This document shows positions 36,189 to 44,543 of a DNA stretch of 64,000 nucleotides, piece after piece. The stretch is from Rhizobium sp. FKL33. Lineage in GTDB: Bacteria > Pseudomonadota > Alphaproteobacteria > Rhizobiales > Rhizobiaceae. The position numbers and the translations under genes are program-made. Position 1 is the stretch's first letter, and each line of letters starts with the position of its first letter. The stretch is from the NCBI RefSeq assembly GCF_005222915.1, contig NZ_STFX01000015.1, forward strand, positions 1 to 64,000, read 5' to 3'. Below the pieces are notes generated by a model. It made no database searches. It saw only the letters and a list, made by a program, of their open reading frames with translations, and was not told the origin of the DNA.

Positions 36189-36782
36189 TCAGGAACAGTC
36201 GCCGCAGGGAATTTCGTCGCCCAATCGCTGCTTGAAGTAGAATTCGCGGTTGAGAGTGATGCTGCGCGTCGATCTGTCGAAGGAGCCCGCGCTGGTCATG
36301 TAGAGCAGGATTTCGTGGGGAAGTGATGCTTCGGCCCTGATGAGAAAGCTTGATGGTGTTTTCAGATCGTCGGGCGCATCGACCTCGCTGCCTTTGACAT
36401 AGGGCGCGTTGCCGTCTTGATCCCACGACCAGAGCACGCTCGCATTGCCGGCGCTGTCGACAGATACACCGGTGATCTTCAGACCGAGCCCATCGGCGCT
36501 TTCAGGCGCAAGCGTTGCCTTTGCCGCGTCGATCATTTCGGCAAGCGTCGCCTTGGTCACCGTACTATGCCGCGCAACCGAATCCGCCACCGTGCTCGCC
36601 GCCTTCAAAACTTTCGTCGAAGCGGTATAGGCGGTGGTGATCTCGTAGGAGCTGAGATAGAGCGCGATCAGCACCGGCATCAGAAACGCGAATTCGATGG
36701 CGCTCGCACCTGAGCGACTGTCGAGAAGGCGCTGAAGAGCGACAAGCCGTAGACGCCACGAGTTCCCCCTCCGCTCACTCAT
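36189..36782 (-). CDS. TadE/TadG-like minor pilin of the Tad/Cpa pilus
   Basis: 197 residues from ATG 36782 (ATG 36791 adds three residues but has poor spacing). The N-terminal SRSGASAIEFAFLMPVLIALYLSSYEITTAY is the TadE-type membrane helix with a conserved Glu in the helix start. A C-terminal CGDC pair ends the protein and could form a disulphide. Its start overlaps the end of the preceding TadE-like gene by 8 bases, so the two are coupled. Periplasmic or surface-exposed pseudopilin. Located beside the pilus genes but on the opposite strand. Confidence 0.82.
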   Translation of the reverse strand: MSERRGNSWRLRLVALQRLLDSRSGASAIEFAFLMPVLIALYLSSYEITTAYTASTKVLKAASTVADSVARHSTVTKATLAEMIDAAKATLAPESADGLGLKITGVSVDSAGNASVLWSWDQDGNAPYVKGSEVDAPDDLKTPSSFLIRAEASLPHEILLYMTSAGSFDRSTRSITLNREFYFKQRLGDEIPCGDCS

Positions 36783-37386
36783 AATCTTCATTCTCGAAAA
36801 CAGATGTTGCGACGATCAGGAATTGAGTGGGGCGCGTCTCGCCGGATGGCTTGAGATTGGCGACATAGGGGCGGACGAGATCGGTGACGACGCCCCAGCG
36901 ATAATAGGCGCGCACCATGTTCTTGCTGTCGGCGCCGCCGGGCGAAAAGGCGAATTCGCTGGTGTCGAGGTCGGAATAGGCCGCAGTCGAGATCTTGGGA
37001 ACATCGAGCGGCATGTCCGAATAGGTCGAAAACTGGCGGACATCGATATAGAGCTTGGAAGGCGTGGCGGCTTCCGCGTCGTCGCACATGTGAAAGATGG
37101 CGATCTCGTCGCAAAACGCCTGCCGAAACTCCGCCTCGGTCATATCAGTCGATTTGCCCTGGCCGAAGGTGATCTCGCCGGTGCGGATCTTGCGCGCCAT
37201 GGTGTCGACCGCATTGCCGACAAGCTGTTCGCCAGCAAAGGCGGTGAACGTCTCGAAGATCGCGAACACCAGGATCGAGAACGGCAGAATAAGGATGGCG
37301 AATTCGATTGCCGCAGCGCCGTCGGAGGCGCGTCGAAAGCCGCCAAAGGCGCGTGCCGCCCTGTCAAGAAATTTGTCTCCCAACAT
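36775..37386 (-). CDS. TadE/TadG-like minor pilin of the Tad/Cpa pilus
   Basis: 203 residues. After a basic N-terminus, SDGAAAIEFAILILPFSILVFAIFETFTAFA is the TadE-type hydrophobic helix with a conserved Glu. The rest is periplasmic, with two Cys around residue 90-100 (FCDEIAIFHMCDD). Start ATG 37386 follows gaagggctccg. It is translationally coupled to the next minus-strand TadE-like gene. It probably helps pilus assembly or forms a minor pilus subunit; TadE versus TadG cannot be decided from sequence alone. Confidence 0.82.
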   Translation of the reverse strand: MLGDKFLDRAARAFGGFRRASDGAAAIEFAILILPFSILVFAIFETFTAFAGEQLVGNAVDTMARKIRTGEITFGQGKSTDMTEAEFRQAFCDEIAIFHMCDDAEAATPSKLYIDVRQFSTYSDMPLDVPKISTAAYSDLDTSEFAFSPGGADSKNMVRAYYRWGVVTDLVRPYVANLKPSGETRPTQFLIVATSVFENEDYE

Positions 37387-37499
37387 CGGAGCCCTTCATC
37401 GTCATCATGAACGTGCGGCGATGATAGGCGTCCCGATTTAAAACCGGGTTTGTCCGACTGCTGCAAATTTAACGGTTTTCTCGACCGTATTGGAGTGAG

Positions 37500-37901
37500 T
37501 TAGTTGCTGCTCGACGATGTCAGAGCCTGATGCTGCTCGCAGGCTGGGGTGCATGAGAAGACCGTGCGCTCAGTTTGCCGGAAGAGACGGAGCGTGTTGT
37601 CTTCATCGATGGAGACGAGCACGCGCTCGTCAAGCATAGCGTTGCCCGATGCATCGAGCAGCACGAGATTGGTTGTTCCGAAGGCCTTGCCGGTCAGCAC
37701 GATTGTTTTGGCGTCCGCTACAGTCGCATCCGCGACGGCCGCGTTGCCGACGATGACCTTCGCTACCGGACGGTCAAGCTTCAGGACTTTCGCATGATTG
37801 AGGAAAACCTGCATGAAGTCGTCTTCCGCATGCGCGAACGCGACGCCGAAGGTGGCGGCGAGGCAAGATCCAAGCAAAGCGATGAGGGCCGGCGAACGCA
37901 T
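37500..37901 (-). CDS. Pilus assembly protein with secretin N-terminal (CpaC N-domain-like) fold
   Basis: 133 residues with a Sec signal peptide (ALIALLGSCLAATFGVAFAHA). The mature part FMQVFLNHAKVLKLDRPVAKVIVGNAAVADATVADAKTIVLTGKAFGTTNLVLLD is homologous in pattern to the N-domain of the CpaC secretin encoded at 40939 (IDLPVDAHDILVADPSIADAV). It has no secretin domain, so it is a stand-alone periplasmic partner. The C-terminus contains a CTPAC cysteine pair and ends in a serine run. It is divergent from the Flp pilin gene across 557 bases. Confidence 0.8.
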   Translation of the reverse strand: MRSPALIALLGSCLAATFGVAFAHAEDDFMQVFLNHAKVLKLDRPVAKVIVGNAAVADATVADAKTIVLTGKAFGTTNLVLLDASGNAMLDERVLVSIDEDNTLRLFRQTERTVFSCTPACEQHQALTSSSSN

Positions 37902-38458
37902 AGGCAGATCCGATCATAGAGCGATTTGCCGAAATTATGCGGCGAAAGGGTAAATGGCCGCTTAACGCCGCACTAAGCGCTTTCGAACGCAAAGGTCGAG
38001 GGGAAATCTTCAGCGCGTCCTCTGAGCAAGGTGTTTTGTGCGGTTTTCGCTGGTGAAAAACAACATAGGCGAGATGCTCGACGAGGCTGTTAACCAAAGA
38101 TCTAAAGTGAAATTCAAGACTATCGCCCTAGCGTTCGGCGGTGTCGCTAAATGGAAGATCGTTTGGCAGCTATCGAGGGTAAAGCGTTTTGTCTCTTCCC
38201 CCTGATAGTCAACAAATGAATCCGGCGCTGCCGAAATCGAATGCGGCCTACCGCCGTTTTGGGTGATGAGTTCGATAATGAGTTTGACAACCTCGCAAGC
38301 AAACTGACCGTGAACTGGCCTTGGCAAGAATACTGCGACTTGCTGAAATCTGGATTGCTGCAATCAGAGCATCATTTCGCGCAGCGGCAAAATTAAGACA
38401 AACGCAATTGTGGTGACCTAAAGTCGCAATTGATTGTCGGGTGTCGGAAAGGAAGCGT
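37902..38458. other. Divergent non-coding region before the first Flp pilin gene
   Basis: 557 bases without a credible gene. The base composition is visibly more A/T-rich than the flanks. It must contain the promoters of the minus-strand pilus genes and of the first flp gene. A ttaacca box occurs near 38091, but I see no full CtrA-type pair and no clear -35/-10 or sigma-54 site. Confidence 0.4.
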
Positions 38459-38641
38459 ATGACGAAATTGATCGAGAGTTTCCTTGCAGACAGATCCGGT
38501 GCGACTGCCGTGGAGTATGGCTTGATCACTGCGATCATTAGCGCTGCTCTGCTAGGGGGACTCGGCACATTCAGCAACAAGCTAAACGCCCAGTTTTTCT
38601 TCATCACCAACACGATCGAAAATGCTGTGGCGGATCAGTAA
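38459..38641 (+). CDS. flp: Flp family type IVb pilin (first copy)
   Basis: 60 residues from ATG 38459, preceded by gaaaggaagcgt; an in-frame GTG 18 bases upstream is less likely. The prepilin processing site is DRSG/ATAVEYGLI (cleavage after Gly), followed by a hydrophobic helix and a short C-terminal part with an unusual FFFITNTIENAVADQ tail. This forms or contributes to the pilus shaft. The sequence differs clearly from the second pilin at 39715. The prepilin peptidase gene follows 36 bases later. Confidence 0.9.
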   Translation: MTKLIESFLADRSGATAVEYGLITAIISAALLGGLGTFSNKLNAQFFFITNTIENAVADQ

Positions 38642-38677
38642 AGCCTTTTTTGGCGAACAAGTAAGAGGAAAGACGTC

Positions 38678-39193
38678 ATGCTGATAGCTGCAGTTCTGGT
38701 TATATTTCCGCTCTGCATGGCGATGACGGCAACGAATGACTTCTTGTCTATGACGATTCCGAATCGCCTTTCCGTTATTCTCGTTGTGTCCTTTCTGTGC
38801 CTGGCGCCCTTTTCCGGATTGGGCGTCATGGATATTGGCTGGCATCTTCTCGCCGGTCTTGTGGTTTTTGCAGCGGGATTTGCGCTTTTCGCGCTCAGGG
38901 TTATGGGCGGCGGCGATGCGAAGATTTTGGCGGCAAGCGCCATCTGGTATGGTTGGACCGCCTCGACCACTACCTATTTCGCCTATGTTGGTTTGTTTGG
39001 TGGGTTATTGTCTGTCTTGGTGCTTTTGTTGCGGGCCAACGCCAACTTCATCATAGTCTCCCGGTTGCCTGTTCCCGCCACCATGATGCAACAGAAGAAG
39101 GTGCCGTATGGCATCGCGATCGGCGCGGCGGCCTTCGCGACCTTTCCGCAATCGCCAATGTTTCAGAACATTGTCGGCATTCTGCCGGGCTGA
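38678..39193 (+). CDS. cpaA: Prepilin peptidase CpaA/TadV (A24 family)
   Basis: 171 residues with five or six membrane helices. Two aspartates of A24 peptidases are visible: one in NDFLSMTIPNRLSV and one in MGGGDAKILAA, the GGGD motif. It cleaves the Flp prepilins and TadE/TadG-like pseudopilins at the inner membrane. Small size, without the methylase domain of PilD, is normal for CpaA/TadV. Located between the two flp genes. Confidence 0.92.
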   Translation: MLIAAVLVIFPLCMAMTATNDFLSMTIPNRLSVILVVSFLCLAPFSGLGVMDIGWHLLAGLVVFAAGFALFALRVMGGGDAKILAASAIWYGWTASTTTYFAYVGLFGGLLSVLVLLLRANANFIIVSRLPVPATMMQQKKVPYGIAIGAAAFATFPQSPMFQNIVGILPG

Positions 39194-39714
39194 TCACCAC
39201 CAAACTCGCGCGGCGCACCGGCAAATATTTTTCTTGTTGATCGACGGCCCTGCCGTCGATCTCTTTTTTGCCGCTGATTGCCTTAGATGTCGCCGAACAG
39301 TCGCGCTCAGCGCGCTGGGTGAACGATACAGTCATTCCCTGCGATTTGTTAAATTCGGTCGATCACCTTCATCTGTAGACGCAAGGACTGTTTCGTATCC
39401 GGACACGACGCCTGATGCCTTGTTCGACAATGACCTTGGTTTTGTCACGACGTCTTGCGGCGTGTGAATCGTGTTTCGGTTCAACGCCTTGAAAACCAGT
39501 GGGTCGGCAAAAGCCGACCTCGTCACATTTAAGCGCTCGAATTTTACAAATCACTTTTTCAAATGATTCACCACAAGAAATAGCTTGGCCTCGTTAGGGC
39601 GATTTTAACCTCGTCTGTTAAGGCGGTCGCAATCAGCTCGCGGCTAGGGTGTGCTCATCCGATCGACGGAAACAGTTGACGGAAGTGCTGAAGTTCATCC
39701 CACAGGAGACAATG
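39194..39714. other. Non-coding stretch between cpaA and the second flp gene
   Basis: 521 bases with no credible gene. It must contain the promoter of the second pilin gene. The pair ttaa at about 39605 and 39618, separated by nine bases (cctcgtctg), recalls a CtrA site but the spacing is off (seven expected). No hairpin or repeat stands out otherwise. Confidence 0.4.
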
Positions 39715-39885
39715 ATGTCCTCGATTTTTTCTCGCTTCATGAATGACGAGTCTGGCGCCACCGCAATTGAATACGGCCTGATCGCCGCCCTGATCTCCGT
39801 CGCCCTCATCACCGGCGCCACTGCGCTTGGCAATGCGCTCGACAACAAGTTCGACGACCTGGCCACCACGCTGAACGCGACCTGA
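39715..39885 (+). CDS. flp: Flp family type IVb pilin (second copy)
   Basis: 56 residues from ATG 39715, with caggagacaatg placing aggag six bases away (ATG 39712 is too close). Processing site DESG/ATAIEYGLIAALISVALI, then GNALDNKFDDLATTLNAT. It resembles the standard rhizobial PilA/Flp more than the first copy does. It is followed by a strong terminator that should make pilin message more abundant than the assembly genes. Confidence 0.92.
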   Translation: MSSIFSRFMNDESGATAIEYGLIAALISVALITGATALGNALDNKFDDLATTLNAT

Positions 39886-39928
39886 TCGTTACACGCATAT
39901 CGATTTCGATTTCGATATCGCTTCGAAG

Positions 39929-39960
39929 AGCCCGCCCCACCAGGCGGGCTTTTCCTTTTT
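39929..39960 (+). terminator. Intrinsic terminator after the second flp gene
   Basis: agcccgcc (39929-39936) pairs with ggcgggct (39943-39950) with a 6-nt loop, followed by tttccttttt. Located 44 bases past the pilin stop and before cpaB. Confidence 0.85.
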
Positions 39961-40019
39961 GTTCGGGGCGCGCCGTTTGCGAGCGCCATGCGATGTAAAG
40001 GCTTCCTTTACCAGTCTCG

Positions 40020-40041
40020 TAGTTATTTTGTTAACTATAAT
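40020..40041 (+). promoter_or_regulatory. Inverted repeat overlapping a perfect -10 upstream of cpaB
   Basis: tagtta (40020-40025) and taacta (40032-40037) form a perfect inverted repeat with 6-base spacer; tataat (40036-40041) overlaps its right arm. No good -35 lies 17 bases upstream, so the promoter may need an activator. It is 59 bases before the cpaB start. Confidence 0.4.
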
Positions 40042-40099
40042 TACACCAATTCCTGATCATTCTGCGGACGGAAATTCACCCATTCGCAGGGACCATGGA

Positions 40100-40924
40100 A
40101 TGAAACCCGCCCGTCTGATCATTCTCACTGTCGCCGTCGTCGCGGCCGGCGCGGCCGCCTTCATGGCCATGAATCTCAAGCGTGGTCAAACGGTCGTTCA
40201 GATGCAGTCTGAAACGGTCGTCCAGAAAGAGCCTGTCGTCGATGTCTTGGTCGCCTCTGCCAATCTGCCCATCGGGGCACGTCTCAACGAAGAATCGATG
40301 AAATGGGTGGGATGGCCGCAAAGCGGCGTCGTCGAAGGTTTCATTACGGTCGAAAAGCGGCCGGAAGCGCTCAAGGAACTCAACAACGCCATCGTCCGCA
40401 TGCCGATCTTCGAAGGCGAGCCGATCCGGCCGGAAAAGATCGCCGATCCAAACGGCGCCGTGATGTCCTCCCTTCTTCCATCTGGCAAACGCGCCGTGGG
40501 CACGGAAATCTCGGTGTCCACGAGCGCCGGCGGCTTCATCCTGCCCAACGATCGGGTTGACGTCATCATGGTCAAGAAGTCCGACGAGGGCGCCTATGAC
40601 ACGGAAACGATCCTGAGCAATATCCGCGTTCTCGCCATCGACCAGGAAATCCAGGAAAAAGAAGAGGGGCAAAAGACGGTTGTCGGCACCACCGCGACCC
40701 TCGAACTGACCCCCGATCAGGCCAAGGTGATCGCGGTGGCCCAGCAGATGGCAGACAAGTTGACGCTCGCCCTGCGTTCGGTCGCCGATGCGCAAGAGCC
40801 GGATTCGGTCGTTGCCAAGCATCTCTTGTCCGGTGAGGCGGGCGAAGGCTCGGTCCAGGTCATCAAGTCGGGCGTGATCCAGAAGCTCAGCACCAGCCAA
40901 GCCCCAGAAAACGATAGTCATTGA
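40100..40924 (+). CDS. cpaB: Flp pilus assembly protein CpaB (RcpC)
   Basis: 274 residues from ATG 40100 (gggaccatgga upstream). N-terminal membrane anchor (LIILTVAVVAAGAAAFMAM), then a SAF domain with VVDVLVASANLPIGARLNEESMKWVGWP, and a RcpC-type domain (TEISVSTSAGGFILPNDRVDVIMV). Periplasmic, linking the inner membrane to the secretin or pilus. First gene of the cpaB-tadC run; its stop overlaps the region before the cpaC start. Confidence 0.93.
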   Translation: MKPARLIILTVAVVAAGAAAFMAMNLKRGQTVVQMQSETVVQKEPVVDVLVASANLPIGARLNEESMKWVGWPQSGVVEGFITVEKRPEALKELNNAIVRMPIFEGEPIRPEKIADPNGAVMSSLLPSGKRAVGTEISVSTSAGGFILPNDRVDVIMVKKSDEGAYDTETILSNIRVLAIDQEIQEKEEGQKTVVGTTATLELTPDQAKVIAVAQQMADKLTLALRSVADAQEPDSVVAKHLLSGEAGEGSVQVIKSGVIQKLSTSQAPENDSH

Positions 40925-40938
40925 CCGGGAGCGGAACC

Positions 40939-42477
40939 GTGAGAGTCACAAACAAGAAAATTCTTCTGCCCATGACCACGGCGCTCAGCTTCTCGCTTGG
41001 CTTCGCGGGCATTCCCGGCGCGCCCTTCATGTCGATCTCGCCGGCTCTGGCGGCGACGCAGTCGATCTATAAGATCTCCCAGGTAGGCCCGGGGGTGAGC
41101 AAGAGCCTGAAGCTTGGCCTCAACAAGGCGATCGTCATCGATCTCCCTGTCGACGCGCACGACATTCTCGTCGCCGATCCATCGATCGCCGACGCCGTTA
41201 CCCGCACTTCCACGCGCCTCTACATTTTCGGCAAGACCGTCGGTCAGACCAATGTGTTCATCTTCGGCGCAGGCGGCGAGGAACTGGTGACGATCGAGCT
41301 CGAAATCGAGCGCGACATCTCCACGCTGCAGACACAACTCAAGCGCTTCCTTCCGGACTCCGACATTCAGGTCGAAATCATCTCGGACAACATTGTCTTG
41401 TCGGGAACGGTGCGGACTCCCCAGGATGCGGCTCAGGCCGAACGCCTGGCGCAGATCTTCGTGACGGGCGGCGAAGCGACGACCCGCAATGCCACGGCGT
41501 CGTCGAGTTCCACAAACGGGGACACTGAAGTGGCGATGTTCAACGAAGTCCGCCAGGAATCGCAAATCGTCAACATGCTGACGATCGAGGCGGAAGATCA
41601 GGTGACGCTCAAGGTCACCGTGGCCGAGGTTAGCCGCAGCATCGTCAAGCAACTTGGCTTCAACACTTCCATCTCCGGGGACAATGGCGGAATCAGTTTC
41701 CAGAATCCGACCAACCTCGGCGGCTCCGTCAATTGGACGGCGGCGGCTAACGCAAGCGGCTCAATCGGCAGTCTCGACATCTCGTCCTATATGAACGCGA
41801 TGGAGCAGGCCGGTGTGATGAAGACGCTTGCCGAGCCGAGCCTCACCGCGATCTCCGGCGAGCAGGCCAAATTCTATGTGGGCGGCAGCTTTCGGATGGC
41901 GTCCAGTCAGGATATTGGAGACGACGGCTCGATCTCGCGCGAATATGAGTCCGTGGACTACGGCATCCGTTTGAATTTCAAGCCAGTCGTCCTGTCTCCG
42001 GGACGCATTTCGCTCAACGTTCTCACCGAAGTGTCGGAACCGACCTTCGAAGGCTCCGCCACGATGGCGACGCAGAAATCTGTTCCGGGCCTCACTTATC
42101 TCGGCATTCGCAAGCGTGAGGCGTCGACCACTGTCGAGCTGCCTTCTGGCGGCTCCATCGTCATCGGCGGCCTTGTGCGCGACGAAGTCCGGCAGGCCAT
42201 GTCGGGAAATCCGGCCTTGGCGCAAATCCCGATTCTCGGCACGCTGTTCCGCTCGCGCGACTTCCAGCGCAACGCTACCGAACTGGTCATCATCGCCACG
42301 CCCTATCTGGTGCGTCCGGTCGAGCGCTCCAAACTTGCGCGCCCCGACGACAATCTCGTGCCCGAGGGAGACGTCGCGATGTATTTCCTCAATCGCGTCA
42401 ACAAGGTCTACGGCCTGCGCGAAACGACCAAGACTCCGGGCCGCTACAACGGCGCTGTCGGTTACATCTACAAGTAA
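40939..42477 (+). CDS. cpaC: Secretin CpaC (RcpA), outer-membrane pore of the pilus
   Basis: 512 residues from GTG 40939, preceded by gggagcggaacc; TTG 40921 is in frame but has no ribosome binding site. Signal peptide to about residue 40 (SISPALAA). N-domain about 60-130 (VIDLPVDAHDILVADPSIADAVTRTS), then a BON/N1-like region, and the secretin beta domain from about residue 220 with VKTLAEPSLTAISGEQAKFYVGG and the end motif PILGTLFRS. Forms the multimeric outer-membrane channel. A low-complexity SSSSTNGDTE segment sits near residue 190. Confidence 0.93.
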   Translation: MRVTNKKILLPMTTALSFSLGFAGIPGAPFMSISPALAATQSIYKISQVGPGVSKSLKLGLNKAIVIDLPVDAHDILVADPSIADAVTRTSTRLYIFGKTVGQTNVFIFGAGGEELVTIELEIERDISTLQTQLKRFLPDSDIQVEIISDNIVLSGTVRTPQDAAQAERLAQIFVTGGEATTRNATASSSSTNGDTEVAMFNEVRQESQIVNMLTIEAEDQVTLKVTVAEVSRSIVKQLGFNTSISGDNGGISFQNPTNLGGSVNWTAAANASGSIGSLDISSYMNAMEQAGVMKTLAEPSLTAISGEQAKFYVGGSFRMASSQDIGDDGSISREYESVDYGIRLNFKPVVLSPGRISLNVLTEVSEPTFEGSATMATQKSVPGLTYLGIRKREASTTVELPSGGSIVIGGLVRDEVRQAMSGNPALAQIPILGTLFRSRDFQRNATELVIIATPYLVRPVERSKLARPDDNLVPEGDVAMYFLNRVNKVYGLRETTKTPGRYNGAVGYIYK

Positions 42478-42489
42478 GGATTTCGAGCG

Positions 42490-43179
42490 ATGACGACCTT
42501 TTCGACCAAGCGCCAGATCCGCACCGCATCCCGTCTTCGCCGGAGCGGCGGCCTTGTCCTCGCGCTCATTGCGGCGCTGACGGCGTCGTCCTGCGCTTCG
42601 AGGCGCGATATGCAAACGACGGGCTCGATCCCCGACGATTATCGCACCCGCCATCCGATCACGCTCGCTGAAGTTCGTCACGATCTCGACGTGCCGCTCG
42701 GCGCTGGCGAGACGGACCTCACCGCAGCCACCCGCGACCTGATCCGCGGCTTCGCGCAGGATTACACGACGACGTCCAAGAGCACGATGACCATCGCCAT
42801 TCCGGTCGGCGCCCCCAATTCCGGGGCCGCCCATCGCTTGAGCGGCGCGATCCGGCAGACGTTGGTCGGCTATGGCGTCAAGCCGCAGCGCATCGTTATG
42901 TCCTCCTATGGCTCGTCCTCGTCTGACGGCTCTGCGCCTGTCCGCCTCAGCTTCGTGGCGGTCAAGGCGGTCACCGAAGGATGCGGGCAATGGCCGACCG
43001 ACATGTTCGGCCGCACCCTGCGCGACAACGAGAACTGGGAGAACTTCGGCTGCGCCAGCCAGCAGAACCTAGCCGCCCAGATCTCCAATCCCACCGATCT
43101 CGTCGGCCCGCGCGGCATGAGCCCGATCGACGCGCAACGCCGCGCCACCGTGATCACCACCTATCGCGACGGGGAGTGA
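42490..43179 (+). CDS. cpaD: Pilus assembly lipoprotein CpaD
   Basis: 229 residues. N-terminal signal with a lipobox (LTASSCASRRD; acylated Cys) makes it a lipoprotein, probably at the outer membrane. The GSIPDDYRTRHPITLAE and late ENWENFGCASQQNLAAQISNPTDLVGPRGMSP segments are typical of CpaD. It is thought to help secretin assembly. Follows cpaC after 12 bases. Confidence 0.92.
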   Translation: MTTFSTKRQIRTASRLRRSGGLVLALIAALTASSCASRRDMQTTGSIPDDYRTRHPITLAEVRHDLDVPLGAGETDLTAATRDLIRGFAQDYTTTSKSTMTIAIPVGAPNSGAAHRLSGAIRQTLVGYGVKPQRIVMSSYGSSSSDGSAPVRLSFVAVKAVTEGCGQWPTDMFGRTLRDNENWENFGCASQQNLAAQISNPTDLVGPRGMSPIDAQRRATVITTYRDGE

Positions 43180-43225
43180 GGCGCATGCGCGATCTCCTTT
43201 CCGCCCAAACCGAGAGCCATATGTC

Positions 43226-44512
43226 ATGAACGCTGTCGAATATGGAATTCTTCGCGACGAAGGGCCCGTGGTCGAAAACGAGATCCGGCCCGGAGATCTC
43301 GATCAGATGCGTCCTCTGCCGCGGATCTCGGTGCATGCTTTCTGCGAAACGGAGAACATGTTCCGGCTGATGGAAAAGCTGGCGCAGGATCGCCGCATGG
43401 CAAAGGTCAGCTTCCGCATCAATCAGGGAAGTACCGAAGCCGCCGTCAACATGTTCAGCGGCGCCCCCACGCCAAATCTGATTCTGCTCGAAACCAGCGC
43501 CCAGCCCGGCGCCATTATGGACGAACTCGCGCCGCTTGCCGACGTCTGCGATCCCACCACAAAAGTGGTGATCATCGGCCGCCATAACGATATTCCGCTC
43601 TATCGAGACCTGATCCGCAACGGCATCTCCGAATATATGGTGTCGCCGATTTCCCTGGTCGATGTGATCTCCGCCATCTCCGCCATCTTCGTTGATCCCG
43701 ACGCCGAGCCGCTCGGCCGCTCCATCGCCTTCATCGGCGCCAAGGGCGGCGTCGGTTCTTCCACGATCGCCCACAACATCGCCTGGGGCGTCTCCTCGCT
43801 GTTTTCCTCGGAAGTCATCCTGGCCGATCTCGATTTTCCGTTCGGAACCGCCAATATCGACTTCGACCAGGATCCCGCGCAGGGGATCGCCGAAGCCGTC
43901 TATTCCCCCGAGCGGCTGGACGAGGTGTTCCTCGATCGTCTCCTGACCAAATGTTCGGAACATCTGTCACTGCTCGCCGCGCCGTCCATCCTCGATCGCG
44001 CCTATGATTTCGATCGCGCCGCCTTCCAGCCGGTGCTCGAAATTTTGCAGCGCGCCGCGCCGGTCAACGTTCTCGACGTGCCGCATGCCTGGAGCGAGTG
44101 GACCCGCACGCTGCTGGCGGATGTCGACGAGGTCGTGGTCACCGCCGCCCCCGATCTCGCCAATCTCCGCAACGCCAAGAACATGTTCGATCAGTTGCGC
44201 AAGCTGCGCCCCAACGATCGGCCGCCGCATCTGATCCTCAACCAGGTCGGCCTGCCCAAGCGTCCGGAGATTTCGATGGCGGATTTCTGTGAGCCGCTCG
44301 AGATCGAGCCGATCGCCGTCATCCCCTTCGACGCCGCGCTGTTCGGGTCGGCTGCGAACTCCGGTCGGATGATCGGCGAGTTGGACGGGAAATCGCCGGT
44401 GGCGGAAGTGCTGTCGCAGATCGCCCATGTCGTGACCGGCCGCGTGAGCGTGAAGAAGGCCAAGAAGAGCGCCCTCGGCTCGATCCTCGGCAAGCTCACG
44501 GCCAAGAAGTAA
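43226..44512 (+). CDS. cpaE: Pilus assembly ATPase/localisation protein CpaE (TadZ)
   Basis: 428 residues. N-terminal receiver-like atypical domain (about 30-160), then a MinD/ParA-like ATPase domain with deviant Walker A AFIGAKGGVGSSTIA (signature Lys173) and later LDVPHAWSEW. In Caulobacter and others CpaE/TadZ directs the pilus machinery to the pole. A second ATG at 43221 is out of frame. Follows cpaD after 46 bases. Confidence 0.92.
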   Translation: MNAVEYGILRDEGPVVENEIRPGDLDQMRPLPRISVHAFCETENMFRLMEKLAQDRRMAKVSFRINQGSTEAAVNMFSGAPTPNLILLETSAQPGAIMDELAPLADVCDPTTKVVIIGRHNDIPLYRDLIRNGISEYMVSPISLVDVISAISAIFVDPDAEPLGRSIAFIGAKGGVGSSTIAHNIAWGVSSLFSSEVILADLDFPFGTANIDFDQDPAQGIAEAVYSPERLDEVFLDRLLTKCSEHLSLLAAPSILDRAYDFDRAAFQPVLEILQRAAPVNVLDVPHAWSEWTRTLLADVDEVVVTAAPDLANLRNAKNMFDQLRKLRPNDRPPHLILNQVGLPKRPEISMADFCEPLEIEPIAVIPFDAALFGSAANSGRMIGELDGKSPVAEVLSQIAHVVTGRVSVKKAKKSALGSILGKLTAKK

Positions 44513-44543
44513 ACAGACTTAAGACACTGGAGCGGACGCGCCG

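Noticed and set aside
39592-39625. Possible CtrA binding site before the second flp gene (two ttaa boxes)
   Set aside because: The spacing is nine bases rather than the seven of the CtrA consensus, and only one such pair is seen.
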